From Caldifarciminota bacterium (GTDB lineage: Bacteria > Hydrothermota > Tepidihabitantia > Tepidihabitantales > Tepidihabitantaceae): DNA of 5,941 bases. This document shows positions 1-5,940 of this stretch, in pieces. The stretch spans positions 1 to 5,941 of the forward strand of contig JAFGRF010000100.1 in NCBI GenBank assembly GCA_016935295.1, written 5' to 3'. The notes under the pieces were generated by a model. It saw nothing but the letters and a program-made list of their open reading frames with translations. It was not told where the DNA came from and ran no database searches. Position 1 is the stretch's first letter; each line of letters opens with the position of its first letter. Both the position numbers and the translations under genes were made by a program.

Positions 1-2
1 AT

Positions 3-692
3 GCAGTAACCTCGACTCAGAGCCTTGCTTGGGACGACTTCTTCCCGGGTCAGACGGCCAGTCAGGAGATTGGGACGTTGGGATGGTGGACAGTCGGTGG
101 AGATGTGACCCAGTCCGCTTCAGTCGCCGATCATCCCGGCGTCGTAACGCTCACGGCCGGAGACACTGCCGACTCGACCCACTACATGCATCTCGGGGGA
201 GACAGCGGCGCCAACGGGTCCTTCGTCGGCTTGGACACCGCGACGGATTGGGAGGTGATCTTCGTCTTCAAGACGGTTGAGTCGATCGCAGAGACCAAGT
301 TCACGGTTGGTCTAGTGGATGATGCCGCAGGAGATCCGGCCGATGCCGGTCTGTGGGTCCGGTATTGGAATTCGACCGGCTGCACAAGCAATGGAACCGA
401 TACCCAGTGGGTCTTTGAGAACTGTTCAGCGGGAGGGTGCTCCACGCAATCCGGGCCACCTGTCGAACCGGATTCCTGGTACACTCTGCGCATCCGGAAT
501 GATGGCGAGGCGGGAACGATCAAGTACGCCATGAGGACGGAGGGAGGACCCTGGAGTACGGAAGTGCAGGTTTCCACGAACGCGCCCGACACGGCGCTGC
601 TACCGATGCTAAAGGTGATGCAGTGCGGATCACAAACGCGCGGTCTCCAGGTCGATGCCTATGGTCACACCCTAAGGAGTTTGTCAAGATGA
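3..692 (+). CDS. Secreted-type lectin-like (concanavalin/LamG-fold) protein, C-terminal part, cut at left edge
   Basis: The frame is open from the left edge to the TGA at 690-692, giving 229 residues. The true start lies outside the window; the TTG at 78 is internal, because the protein pattern continues upstream of it (AWDDFFPG, then QEIGTLGWW). The sequence alternates short beta strands with Gly/Asp/Thr-rich turns (WEVIFVFKTVE, FTVGLVDD, GLWVRYWN, WYTLRIRND, IKYAMRT). This is the pattern of a concanavalin A/laminin-G-like jelly roll, seen both in phage virion proteins and in bacterial extracellular proteins. Four cysteines (in TGCTS, ENCSAGGCS and MQCGS) suit an oxidising, extracytoplasmic location. 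The stop overlaps the next start as ATGA, so the two genes are probably coupled. No catalytic motif is visible. A glycan-binding or structural role is inferred from the fold only. Coding status is quite sure; function is not. Confidence 0.8.
   Translation, partial: AVTSTQSLAWDDFFPGQTASQEIGTLGWWTVGGDVTQSASVADHPGVVTLTAGDTADSTHYMHLGGDSGANGSFVGLDTATDWEVIFVFKTVESIAETKFTVGLVDDAAGDPADAGLWVRYWNSTGCTSNGTDTQWVFENCSAGGCSTQSGPPVEPDSWYTLRIRNDGEAGTIKYAMRTEGGPWSTEVQVSTNAPDTALLPMLKVMQCGSQTRGLQVDAYGHTLRSLSR
674..679 (+). promoter_or_regulatory. Ribosome binding site AAGGAG that fixes the start at 689
   Basis: AAGGAG lies 9 nt before the ATG at 689, inside the last codons of the upstream gene. It supports 689 rather than the in-frame ATG at 623, which would add 22 polar residues ahead of an obvious signal peptide. 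Together with the ATGA overlap it suggests translational coupling. Confidence 0.85.
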
Positions 693-3577
693 GGCTCCTT
701 GCTACGTGGATGATTTGCGCCGCCTGCTGCTTCGGCGGGCAATCGCTCAGCCTGACGGCGGGCAAGACGGGTACGTCCAGTATCCCGGTATCCGCTCCGT
801 GGACCGATCTGGGGAGCGTATACATCGAGTTGCGGCTGCACGGAGTGAGCTGTTCAGCGGACAACTCCCCAATCTGGCGGTTTGGCAAGAGCGGATCGGG
901 CTCGCTTCAAGTGCGCTGCGACGCAAATGGCAACATCGACGTCATCGACTGGACGGTGAGCCAGACCACCTCAGCCTCGCCGAGCGGGCCGGACATACTG
1001 GTTCGGGCCGGTCGGAACATATCGACTGGGCTGCTATTCATCGAAGTGTGGAATGTGGACGGGTCCGGCTATGCCGTTGGGACAAACACCCACGGAGCCA
1101 CCGGCACGGCGAACTGGGGGGGGGGCTCTGTAGATATTGGGTACGCCAACACCAACGTCCACGTTGCTTTCGCCCGGATTCTTGAGGGGACGATCGGGCT
1201 AGCCAGCCCGCCTCCGGCGATTGTGGACGACGGTGATCTGGGCGACTGGGAACTGGAAGGGGACACCACCGACGATAGTCCCAACGAGATGGACCTGTCG
1301 ATTTCCGGCGTCTCATACACGGGCACTCCCACGTACAACCCGGTTGCCGTGGCAGAGGTGGATGGACAGGCATCTTGGACAAGCCGCCCGACCGTGCGGG
1401 CGGGATTCCCGGCAACCTTGACCGGCAAGAACAGCATCAACTTCAACGAAGATAATCAGACACTCTCCCATTTCTGGACTCAGTTGAGCGGCCCAACGAC
1501 GCTTGTGTGGGACGATCGCACCGCTGCCTCGCCGGAGATTCGTGGAACGCTGTTCGGTCAGTATACAGTCAAGCTCACTGTGACCGATTCGGCTGGGCTG
1601 TCGGGAAGCTCAACATTGACCATCGGTGCCATTCCAACTGACGACAACGGAGTAGTGATCCATTCCGACCCGTTGATCTATCAAGTGTTTGGCCCGCTGA
1701 CTCGGCACGGCACATCGCCCTGGCCCTACATTGATGAACGCCATGAGGCATTCGCGGAGCATTTCTACGCTGACAGTCCAGGGTTCACCGAGTGGGAAGA
1801 CGACTGGGATGATGCGCTCGGTGGGACCATTGCGGTTACCGAGAACTCCGCCATCGTCACGGGTACGGGTACGGACTTCCAGAACGACTTCTGCTCTGGT
1901 GGAACGTCGCCAGACGCCGACTCCGCCTTCATCATTTGGTACGACACCGGACAAGGCAGTTATGGGCGGCGGTACTACACAATCACCTCGTGCGATTCGG
2001 CGACGCAGGTTACGCTGACGGCTCAGTACAAGACCACCGGCAGCGATTCAGGTCTGAACTACTCGCGATGGGGATGTCGAAGTTGTTTGCTGGGGGCGAG
2101 CGACAACGCCAACTACTACGACAACGTGCTGGCTCAGTACTCGATGTACTATCGCTCGGGGTTCACGGACTTCCTCACGCGGGCACGGGAGATGGCGAGC
2201 CGAAATTGGCGCGGGCCGGTCAGCGACGAGGGCCGGATGCGCTACTTCGGTGGCGACACTCCACCACAAGACGGCTCGAAGCTGTCGGCGAATCGCATTT
2301 GGGCCTTCTATGGAACGCTCTGGTGGATGTACGAGAGCGACCAGGGAGAGACGGCATGGAACTGGATGGAAGCGGCCATTGACGACTGGCTAAACGACGG
2401 AGGAACCAGTGTTGGCGATGTCCGGGAGGTCGGCTACCGCACCGGTTATGTCGGGCTCGCCGCCCTGCTCGATGCGGGCGATGCCGAAAAGCAGGCGGAG
2501 TACGAGGCCGATTCCGACGATGTGATTACGGTCGCGTGGCTGGCGCGGCTTCAGCCGGGAGGCCACTACCAATACAGCGCCTCTGGTTACACCGAGGGCT
2601 GGTGTGGCACCGGCGTCGCTGTCACCAATGGGTCCACCTCGGTGACCGGCAACGGAACGAGCGGTTGCTGGCCGGGGAGCCAGTCGAATGGAACGAACTA
2701 CCTGCTCATTGACGGGGACTCGCTTGCGTACAGGATTTCGAGCGGCAACTCGACAAGTTTGACGCTGACGGCCCCTTATGAGGGCGCGACGCAGTCGGAC
2801 ATAGGCTACCAGATGATTAATCTGGTCGGCCTCGGCGTACAACCCTTCCTGCAAGGCAATGGGATGGCAGGTGTGAACTTCGCCTACGAAGCCAGCGGAA
2901 ACGAGGACTTTGAGGACATCCTGCCCGCCGTGATGGACTGGACCATCTCGACCGGTGTTGATCCCTCGACGCGCGGACTCTACTACGCGGCGGAGTTCAA
3001 CAACTGCGAGGCGGAGACTACACGGCCCACCGAATACGCTGGCGAGAAGTGTGTCAGCGGCATTGGGGGTGCTCGGCTGTACTCCTGCGAGGTGATGCGC
3101 GCCTTCAGCGCACGCTATCTGATGGATGGGGATCCCTCCACGCTGGCGGCGGGGGACAACCTGGTCTCAGCCACATTTGGCGCTCTGGGCGGACCTGGAA
3201 CCGATGGGAGCTACGCCTTTGAACTTTCCAACTCAGGCACCATCGACGCCGACAAGGCAAAGAACTTCGGCTTCTGCTTCGGGGCGGGCAACGCGCCGTC
3301 GTGGTTGGGAGCGCGGCTCGGCGGCGCCGAGACAAGGCCGTTGATTACGGTGCAGCAAGGATTCAGGCTCGCGGACGTGCCAGGGGCAACGACTGCTGTA
3401 TTCACTGTCACATCCCCTGCTGGCGAGACGACCGAGGTAGGATGCGCCACGTCCCCCTGCGACCTCAGCAGCGCTGTTGACTACCGACTTGGTGAACACA
3501 TCCTGACAGTAACTTACCTGGATGGCGCCGATAAGGTATTGGCTGTAAGTGATCCGCAGCTTCTGAGAGTGCGTTGA
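689..3577 (+). CDS. Large exported multidomain protein: lectin-like region, PKD/Ig-like domain, helical region with two inserted beta modules
   Basis: 962 residues; family not recognised by name. The start at 689 is chosen for its AAGGAG site, the ATGA overlap and the signal peptide (MRLLATWMICAACCFGGQS, probable cleavage near residue 19). Approximate order: 20-218, beta-rich lectin-like region ending in a GDLGDWELEGDTTD segment; 228-315, PKD/Ig-like domain (FWTQLSGP, PEIRG, FGQYTVKLTVTDS); 334-352, conserved FGPLT-GTSPWPY-DERH signature; 378-461 and 639-709, two copies of a beta module (AVTENSAIVTGTGT and AVTNGSTSVTGNGT); 350-377, 462-638 and 710-880, helix-rich aromatic segments (YYDNVLAQYSMYYRSGF, RIWAFYGTLWWMY) that could form an alpha/alpha toroid; 880-962, Ig-like C-terminus. 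The mature part has 14 cysteines, an even number, suggesting disulfides. It is coupled to the lectin-like gene upstream and is paralogous to the gene starting at 5242. A glycan-active enzyme or surface-attachment role is conceivable, but no known catalytic motif is assigned. Confidence 0.9.
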   Translation: MRLLATWMICAACCFGGQSLSLTAGKTGTSSIPVSAPWTDLGSVYIELRLHGVSCSADNSPIWRFGKSGSGSLQVRCDANGNIDVIDWTVSQTTSASPSGPDILVRAGRNISTGLLFIEVWNVDGSGYAVGTNTHGATGTANWGGGSVDIGYANTNVHVAFARILEGTIGLASPPPAIVDDGDLGDWELEGDTTDDSPNEMDLSISGVSYTGTPTYNPVAVAEVDGQASWTSRPTVRAGFPATLTGKNSINFNEDNQTLSHFWTQLSGPTTLVWDDRTAASPEIRGTLFGQYTVKLTVTDSAGLSGSSTLTIGAIPTDDNGVVIHSDPLIYQVFGPLTRHGTSPWPYIDERHEAFAEHFYADSPGFTEWEDDWDDALGGTIAVTENSAIVTGTGTDFQNDFCSGGTSPDADSAFIIWYDTGQGSYGRRYYTITSCDSATQVTLTAQYKTTGSDSGLNYSRWGCRSCLLGASDNANYYDNVLAQYSMYYRSGFTDFLTRAREMASRNWRGPVSDEGRMRYFGGDTPPQDGSKLSANRIWAFYGTLWWMYESDQGETAWNWMEAAIDDWLNDGGTSVGDVREVGYRTGYVGLAALLDAGDAEKQAEYEADSDDVITVAWLARLQPGGHYQYSASGYTEGWCGTGVAVTNGSTSVTGNGTSGCWPGSQSNGTNYLLIDGDSLAYRISSGNSTSLTLTAPYEGATQSDIGYQMINLVGLGVQPFLQGNGMAGVNFAYEASGNEDFEDILPAVMDWTISTGVDPSTRGLYYAAEFNNCEAETTRPTEYAGEKCVSGIGGARLYSCEVMRAFSARYLMDGDPSTLAAGDNLVSATFGALGGPGTDGSYAFELSNSGTIDADKAKNFGFCFGAGNAPSWLGARLGGAETRPLITVQQGFRLADVPGATTAVFTVTSPAGETTEVGCATSPCDLSSAVDYRLGEHILTVTYLDGADKVLAVSDPQLLRVR
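1116..1125 (+). repeat. Homopolymer tract of 10 G inside the exported protein gene
   Basis: Ten consecutive G encode part of Trp143 and three glycines (N-W-G-G-G-S). The frame is intact on both sides with ten. Loss of one G would bring the TAG at 1131-1133 into frame; gain of one would lead to the TGA at 1183-1185. Either change truncates the protein to roughly 150-165 residues. It is either a slippage-prone site or merely a glycine run. Confidence 0.9.
1820..2071 (+). repeat. Beta module copy 1 (protein-level repeat, residues 378-461)
   Basis: The translated segment begins GGTIAVTENSAIVTGTGTDF and ends SATQVTLTAQYKTTGSDSGL. It shares with the 2603-2815 segment the pattern x-V-T-x-x-S-x-x-V-T-G-x-G-T, then a Gly/Ser/Cys-rich stretch, then a hydrophobic strand, then T-x-L-T-A-x-Y. 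I associate this pattern with phage tail-fibre and virion proteins. This copy carries Cys402 and Cys435, which could pair. Confidence 0.7.
2603..2815 (+). repeat. Beta module copy 2 (protein-level repeat, residues 639-709)
   Basis: The translated segment contains AVTNGSTSVTGNGTSGCWPG, then NYLLIDGDSLAYRISSGNS and TSLTLTAPYEGATQSDIGYQ. It is the cleaner of the two copies and is flanked on both sides by helix-rich sequence, so it looks like a domain inserted in a loop. It carries Cys639 and Cys660. The similarity to copy 1 is at protein level only; the DNA has diverged, so the duplication is old. Confidence 0.7.
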
Positions 3578-3892
3578 GGGCCGCGACTCTCCGGGTTCAC
3601 AATCGTCTGTCCTCGCGGGATGGGGGCCTATCCCAGCTTGGTCCCCGTCTCGACTGCCTCCCGGGACCTTTCAGTTAGCAACTCCCGGACGCACCGGGGA
3701 CAACGCTGGCATGCCCGGTCATTCTCGGGTGAACCGGATCGGAACCAACGTCAGAAGGGCCTTCGGGACCTTCTCGGGAACTGCCTGCCTTCCGTCGGCA
3801 CAGCCGGTCTGACCACCGCCGAGATTGCCGCGTGCTCACGGTTGCGGCGTTCGAGCCCGAGAGATTCTTGCCACCATGCTACAATCCCCCCA
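3578..3892 (+). other. Intergenic gap of 315 bases, no gene recognised
   Basis: The gap lies between the exported-protein stop and the glycosyltransferase start. The frame feeding into the glycosyltransferase is open back to an ATG at 3620, but its translation is Arg/Ser-rich, low-complexity-like, and has no ribosome binding site, so I treat it as non-coding. It holds weak inverted repeats: GGGAT/ATCCC at 3617-3634, CCCGG/CCGGG at 3684-3698 and AGAAGG/CCTTCT at 3753-3774. None has a T-run, so none is a convincing intrinsic terminator. The promoter for the next gene is at its right end. A small RNA or long regulatory leader cannot be excluded, but nothing specific is seen. Confidence 0.6.
3877..3885 (+). 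promoter_or_regulatory. Extended -10 promoter TGCTACAAT for the glycosyltransferase gene
   Basis: TGCTACAAT matches an extended -10 element (TGn followed by a TATAAT-like hexamer, 5 of 6). Only CCCCCCA separates it from the ATG at 3893. Transcription normally starts about 7 nt past the -10, so the first base would fall at or next to the start codon. No -35 match is seen at 16-18 bp, as is common for extended -10 promoters. No Shine-Dalgarno sequence precedes the ATG, consistent with a leaderless mRNA. Confidence 0.55.
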
Positions 3893-5191
3893 ATGAACCG
3901 CGGGGCGAAGTGGCTCTGGACTCTGGTTCTTGTCGGGTTCGGCATTCGCCTGGCGGTCATGATCGGCCTGGAGACGTACCGATTTGACGACGACTTTTCA
4001 TTTGGTTTTGAAGCCGGTCGCATCGCCAGATCAATGGTTCTGGGACAAGGATTCAGCTCTCCGTTCTACGGACCCACCGGCCCGACAGCGATTCTCCCTC
4101 CCGTATTTCCAGCTCTCCTGGCGTTGATCTTCTCCCAGTTCGGTGTCTACACCGTAGCATCTGCCGCGGTCTTCGTCACCCTGAACTCAGGAATCTCGGC
4201 GCTGACCTGCATCCCGCTCTTCTATCTCACGCGAAGGGTCTTCGACGTACCCACAGCTTGGCTGTCAACCAGTGCCTTTGCGCTGCATCCATCAGCAATC
4301 TGGTATTCGGTCAACATGGTCTGGGATACGACGTTGTTTACACTGATGGCCGTCTGCTTGCTCCTTGGGTTGTACAGCATGAGGGACAGCTTCACTTGGA
4401 AGTCGGCCGTCTGGTTCGGACTGGGTATGGGTATTGCGACGCTGACGAAGACTCTGATACTCACTCTCTTGCCGGTGGCCGGTTTCTGGTTGTGGCTCCG
4501 CGCGGCCGGACCAAAGAAAGAGACAGTCCTGCGACTCGGCTTAACGTGCGCCTGCATTCTCGCGGTGTTACTCCCGTGGACGATGCGGAACTTCCTCGTG
4601 CTGGGCAAGCCAGTATTGCGCTCCAATCTCGGGCTGGAGCTCAATATCGGCAACAACGACTACGTCTGGACCTCGCTGATATCAGAAGATGTGAGTGACC
4701 GGATCCTCTATCGTAGCCCGCTCTACCACCCCACAAACAAAGACCAGGAACGGAAGCTGGCGGAGATGGGTGAAATCGCCTATATGCGGTGGTCCGAGGA
4801 ACACGCTTTGGCCTATATTCGAACCCACCCGACTCGGTTTCTCCGACTAACGGCGGCACGCATATTTGGGCTGTGGCTCGGGCCGCTCGGCAGGGCGAAT
4901 GAGTGGAACAACCAAGTGCGCGTAGGATTCTCGCTGGCTGGGATTAAAGCGGCCCTGATGGTTCTGCCGCTCCCGTTCGCTGCGGTCGGGATCTACTTGG
5001 CTGCGCGCTCCAAGAAGGAGATCTTCCCGCTGCTGGGCTTCCTCACTCTTGGGCCCGGTGTGTACTACCTCACCCATGTCGCGCCCCGGTATCGCTTCCC
5101 CTTCGACCCGATCCTGCTGATGCTTGGAGCTTTCGCTGTTCGGATGGCGATCGCGCGCTATCGTCGGCGCGCCGCAGCCGTGGCTGCTTGA
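3893..5191 (+). CDS. Membrane glycosyltransferase, GT-C fold (ArnT/PMT-like, family 39-type)
   Basis: 432 residues, polytopic membrane protein. Expected role: transfer of a sugar from a polyprenyl-phosphate carrier to a protein or glycan acceptor on the outer face of the cytoplasmic membrane. The first membrane segment is at about 7-25. The first outer loop carries acidic residues Asp32-34 and Glu40, then ARSMVLGQGFSSPF and GPTA-LPPVFP. ArnT/PMT enzymes use acidic residues in this loop, so these are the catalytic candidates. Further hydrophobic segments lie at about 71-112, 121-160, 171-202, 213-229, 350-370, 377-393 and 402-420. Family hallmarks are PWTMRNFLVLGKP (228-240), LGLELNIGNNDY (246-257), MGEIAYMRW followed by an IRTHP segment (292-314), and THVAPRYRFPFDP (394-406). 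The start at 3893 is preferred because the signal-anchor begins there and the promoter abuts it; the longer frame from 3620 adds 91 implausible residues. Donor and acceptor are unknown. It lies between two secreted paralogs, which are possible substrates. Confidence 0.88.
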   Translation: MNRGAKWLWTLVLVGFGIRLAVMIGLETYRFDDDFSFGFEAGRIARSMVLGQGFSSPFYGPTGPTAILPPVFPALLALIFSQFGVYTVASAAVFVTLNSGISALTCIPLFYLTRRVFDVPTAWLSTSAFALHPSAIWYSVNMVWDTTLFTLMAVCLLLGLYSMRDSFTWKSAVWFGLGMGIATLTKTLILTLLPVAGFWLWLRAAGPKKETVLRLGLTCACILAVLLPWTMRNFLVLGKPVLRSNLGLELNIGNNDYVWTSLISEDVSDRILYRSPLYHPTNKDQERKLAEMGEIAYMRWSEEHALAYIRTHPTRFLRLTAARIFGLWLGPLGRANEWNNQVRVGFSLAGIKAALMVLPLPFAAVGIYLAARSKKEIFPLLGFLTLGPGVYYLTHVAPRYRFPFDPILLMLGAFAVRMAIARYRRRAAAVAA

Positions 5192-5224
5192 CCGATCGCC
5201 GTCGTCGCCTCTCTCTCCGGAGGC

Positions 5225-5230
5225 TATACT
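5225..5230 (+). promoter_or_regulatory. Possible -10 box TATACT before the second exported-protein gene
   Basis: TATACT matches the TATAAT consensus at 5 of 6 bases and lies 11 nt before the ATG at 5242, predicting a leader of about 5 nt. No good -35 sits 16-18 bp upstream; a TTGACC at 5188 is 31 bp away, too far. GGAGG at 5219-5223 is 18 nt from the ATG, too far for an ordinary ribosome binding site. The gene could instead be read through from the glycosyltransferase, 50 bases upstream. Confidence 0.35.
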
Positions 5231-5241
5231 CGATAGAGACG

Positions 5242-5940
5242 ATGCGCTGGACTCCGAAGTTGTTATTGGCTTTGCTGATCGCAGGCATCGGGGGCTATCG
5301 ATGCTGGGCGCAGAGCTCGCCGATCGCGATCGCCGCCGTTCGGGACCTGCCCGAGTGGATGGCCGCGCCGGTTGTGCAGGCGAACCTGCCGGTGGTCCTC
5401 GATGGCTCCAGGAGCCGAGCGTCCCGGCGTTCCGGAAGGCTGCAGTACGCCTGGGCACAGGTCAGTGGTCCGTCTGTTCTGAAGTGGTCAGATCCGCACA
5501 GTGCTCGGCCCGAGATATCCGGCATGTTGTTCGGGGAGTACACGGTACGCCTGACGGTGACGGATTCCAGGAAGCTCACCGCGGCTACCGAGCTGGTCTT
5601 TGGCGCTGTTGAAACCGATGCGCGGGGTCTAATCCGGAATGAAGACCCCAACATCGCTCTTGTGTTCGGGCCATTGACGCCGCTTGGAACGTCGCCATGG
5701 CCTTATCTCGATGAACGTCACCAGGCATTTGCCGACTACTTCGGCAACAAGCTGCTCGTCGACCCGGACCTGCAAGAGGAGTGGAACGACGAGTTGGCCG
5801 GCTCGATCCGCGTTGACAATGGTTCACCGAACGTACTGGGTGAGGGAACTCGCTTCCAGACCGACTTCTGTGGAGGCGAGGGCAACACACGACCGACCGG
5901 CGCTCGGCTGGTTGTCTGGTATCCTCTTCCCGACGGCGGA
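5242..5940 (+). CDS. Second exported protein, paralog of the 689-3577 product, N-terminal part cut at right edge
   Basis: The frame runs from ATG 5242 to the edge with no stop (233 residues). MRWTPKLLLALLIAGIGG, followed by CWAQSS, is a clear signal peptide with probable cleavage after Ala23. Residues 42-122 form a PKD/Ig-like domain (YAWAQVSGP, PEISG, FGEYTVRLTVTDS). Residues 142-160 hold VFGPLT-GTSPWPY-DERH. From 187 a beta module starts (SIRVDNGSPNVLGEGT, then FQTDFCGG). From residue 70 to 167 it aligns without gaps to residues 262-359 of the other paralog, with about 56 of 98 identical by hand count. It lacks the roughly 200-residue lectin-like region of that paralog and goes almost straight from signal peptide to the PKD-like domain. 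The rest, presumably helical, is outside the window. Function unknown; the coding call is firm because similarity and frame agree throughout. Confidence 0.9.
   Translation, partial: MRWTPKLLLALLIAGIGGYRCWAQSSPIAIAAVRDLPEWMAAPVVQANLPVVLDGSRSRASRRSGRLQYAWAQVSGPSVLKWSDPHSARPEISGMLFGEYTVRLTVTDSRKLTAATELVFGAVETDARGLIRNEDPNIALVFGPLTPLGTSPWPYLDERHQAFADYFGNKLLVDPDLQEEWNDELAGSIRVDNGSPNVLGEGTRFQTDFCGGEGNTRPTGARLVVWYPLPDGG
5800..5940 (+). repeat. Beta module in the second paralog (residues 187 on, cut at edge)
   Basis: The segment GSIRVDNGSPNVLGEGTRFQ, then TDFCGG and RLVVWY, matches copy 1 of the first paralog (VTGTGTDFQ, NDFCSGG, FIIWY), including the position of the cysteine. It follows the DERH signature at the same distance in both proteins, so module position is conserved. 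Confidence 0.7.

Noticed and set aside
182..592. Minus-strand open frame of 136 residues opposite the first gene
   Set aside because: No start signal or recognisable motif; it is the antisense shadow of a coherent beta-rich protein on the + strand.
623..688. Earlier ATG at 623 for the large exported protein
   Set aside because: It would put 22 polar residues ahead of the signal peptide and overlap the upstream gene by 70 bases. The ATG at 689 has AAGGAG at 9 nt and the ATGA overlap.
3..692. Prophage structural gene
   Set aside because: The lectin-like fold resembles some virion proteins, but no terminase, capsid, portal or lysis gene is present, and the neighbours are a signal-peptide protein and a membrane glycosyltransferase.
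689..745. Lipoprotein signal in the first exported protein (cysteines at residues 10, 13 and 14)
   Set aside because: The residues before these cysteines do not fit a lipobox well (no Leu/Val/Ile at -3), and ordinary signal peptidase cleavage after GGQS fits better.
3684..3698. CCCGG/CCGGG hairpin as a terminator of the exported-protein gene
   Set aside because: Only 5 bp of stem, no T-run, and about 107 bases past the stop; short GC inverted repeats are common at this base composition.
3662..3772. Direct repeat CGGGACCTT at 3662 and 3764
   Set aside because: A 9-base match with poor flanking similarity in GC-rich DNA; compatible with chance and not arranged as an operator or attachment site.
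3620..3892. In-frame N-terminal extension of the glycosyltransferase from the ATG at 3620
   Set aside because: The extra 91 residues are Arg/Ser-rich, have no ribosome binding site and would bury the first membrane segment. The promoter lies inside this stretch, immediately before 3893.
5188..5230. TTGACC at 5188 as the -35 partner of TATACT at 5225
   Set aside because: The spacer is 31 bases, far from the usual 16-18, and TTGACC overlaps the glycosyltransferase stop codon.
4847..5458. Minus-strand open frame of 203 residues across the glycosyltransferase end and the second paralog start
   Set aside because: The translation is Arg/Ser/Pro-rich with no domain pattern and lies opposite two well-supported + strand genes. 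Open antisense frames are expected at this GC content.
5124..5612. Plus-strand open frame of 162 residues overlapping the second paralog
   Set aside because: The frame starting at 5242 in a different phase has a signal peptide and strong similarity to the first paralog. This frame is Arg/Gly-rich noise.
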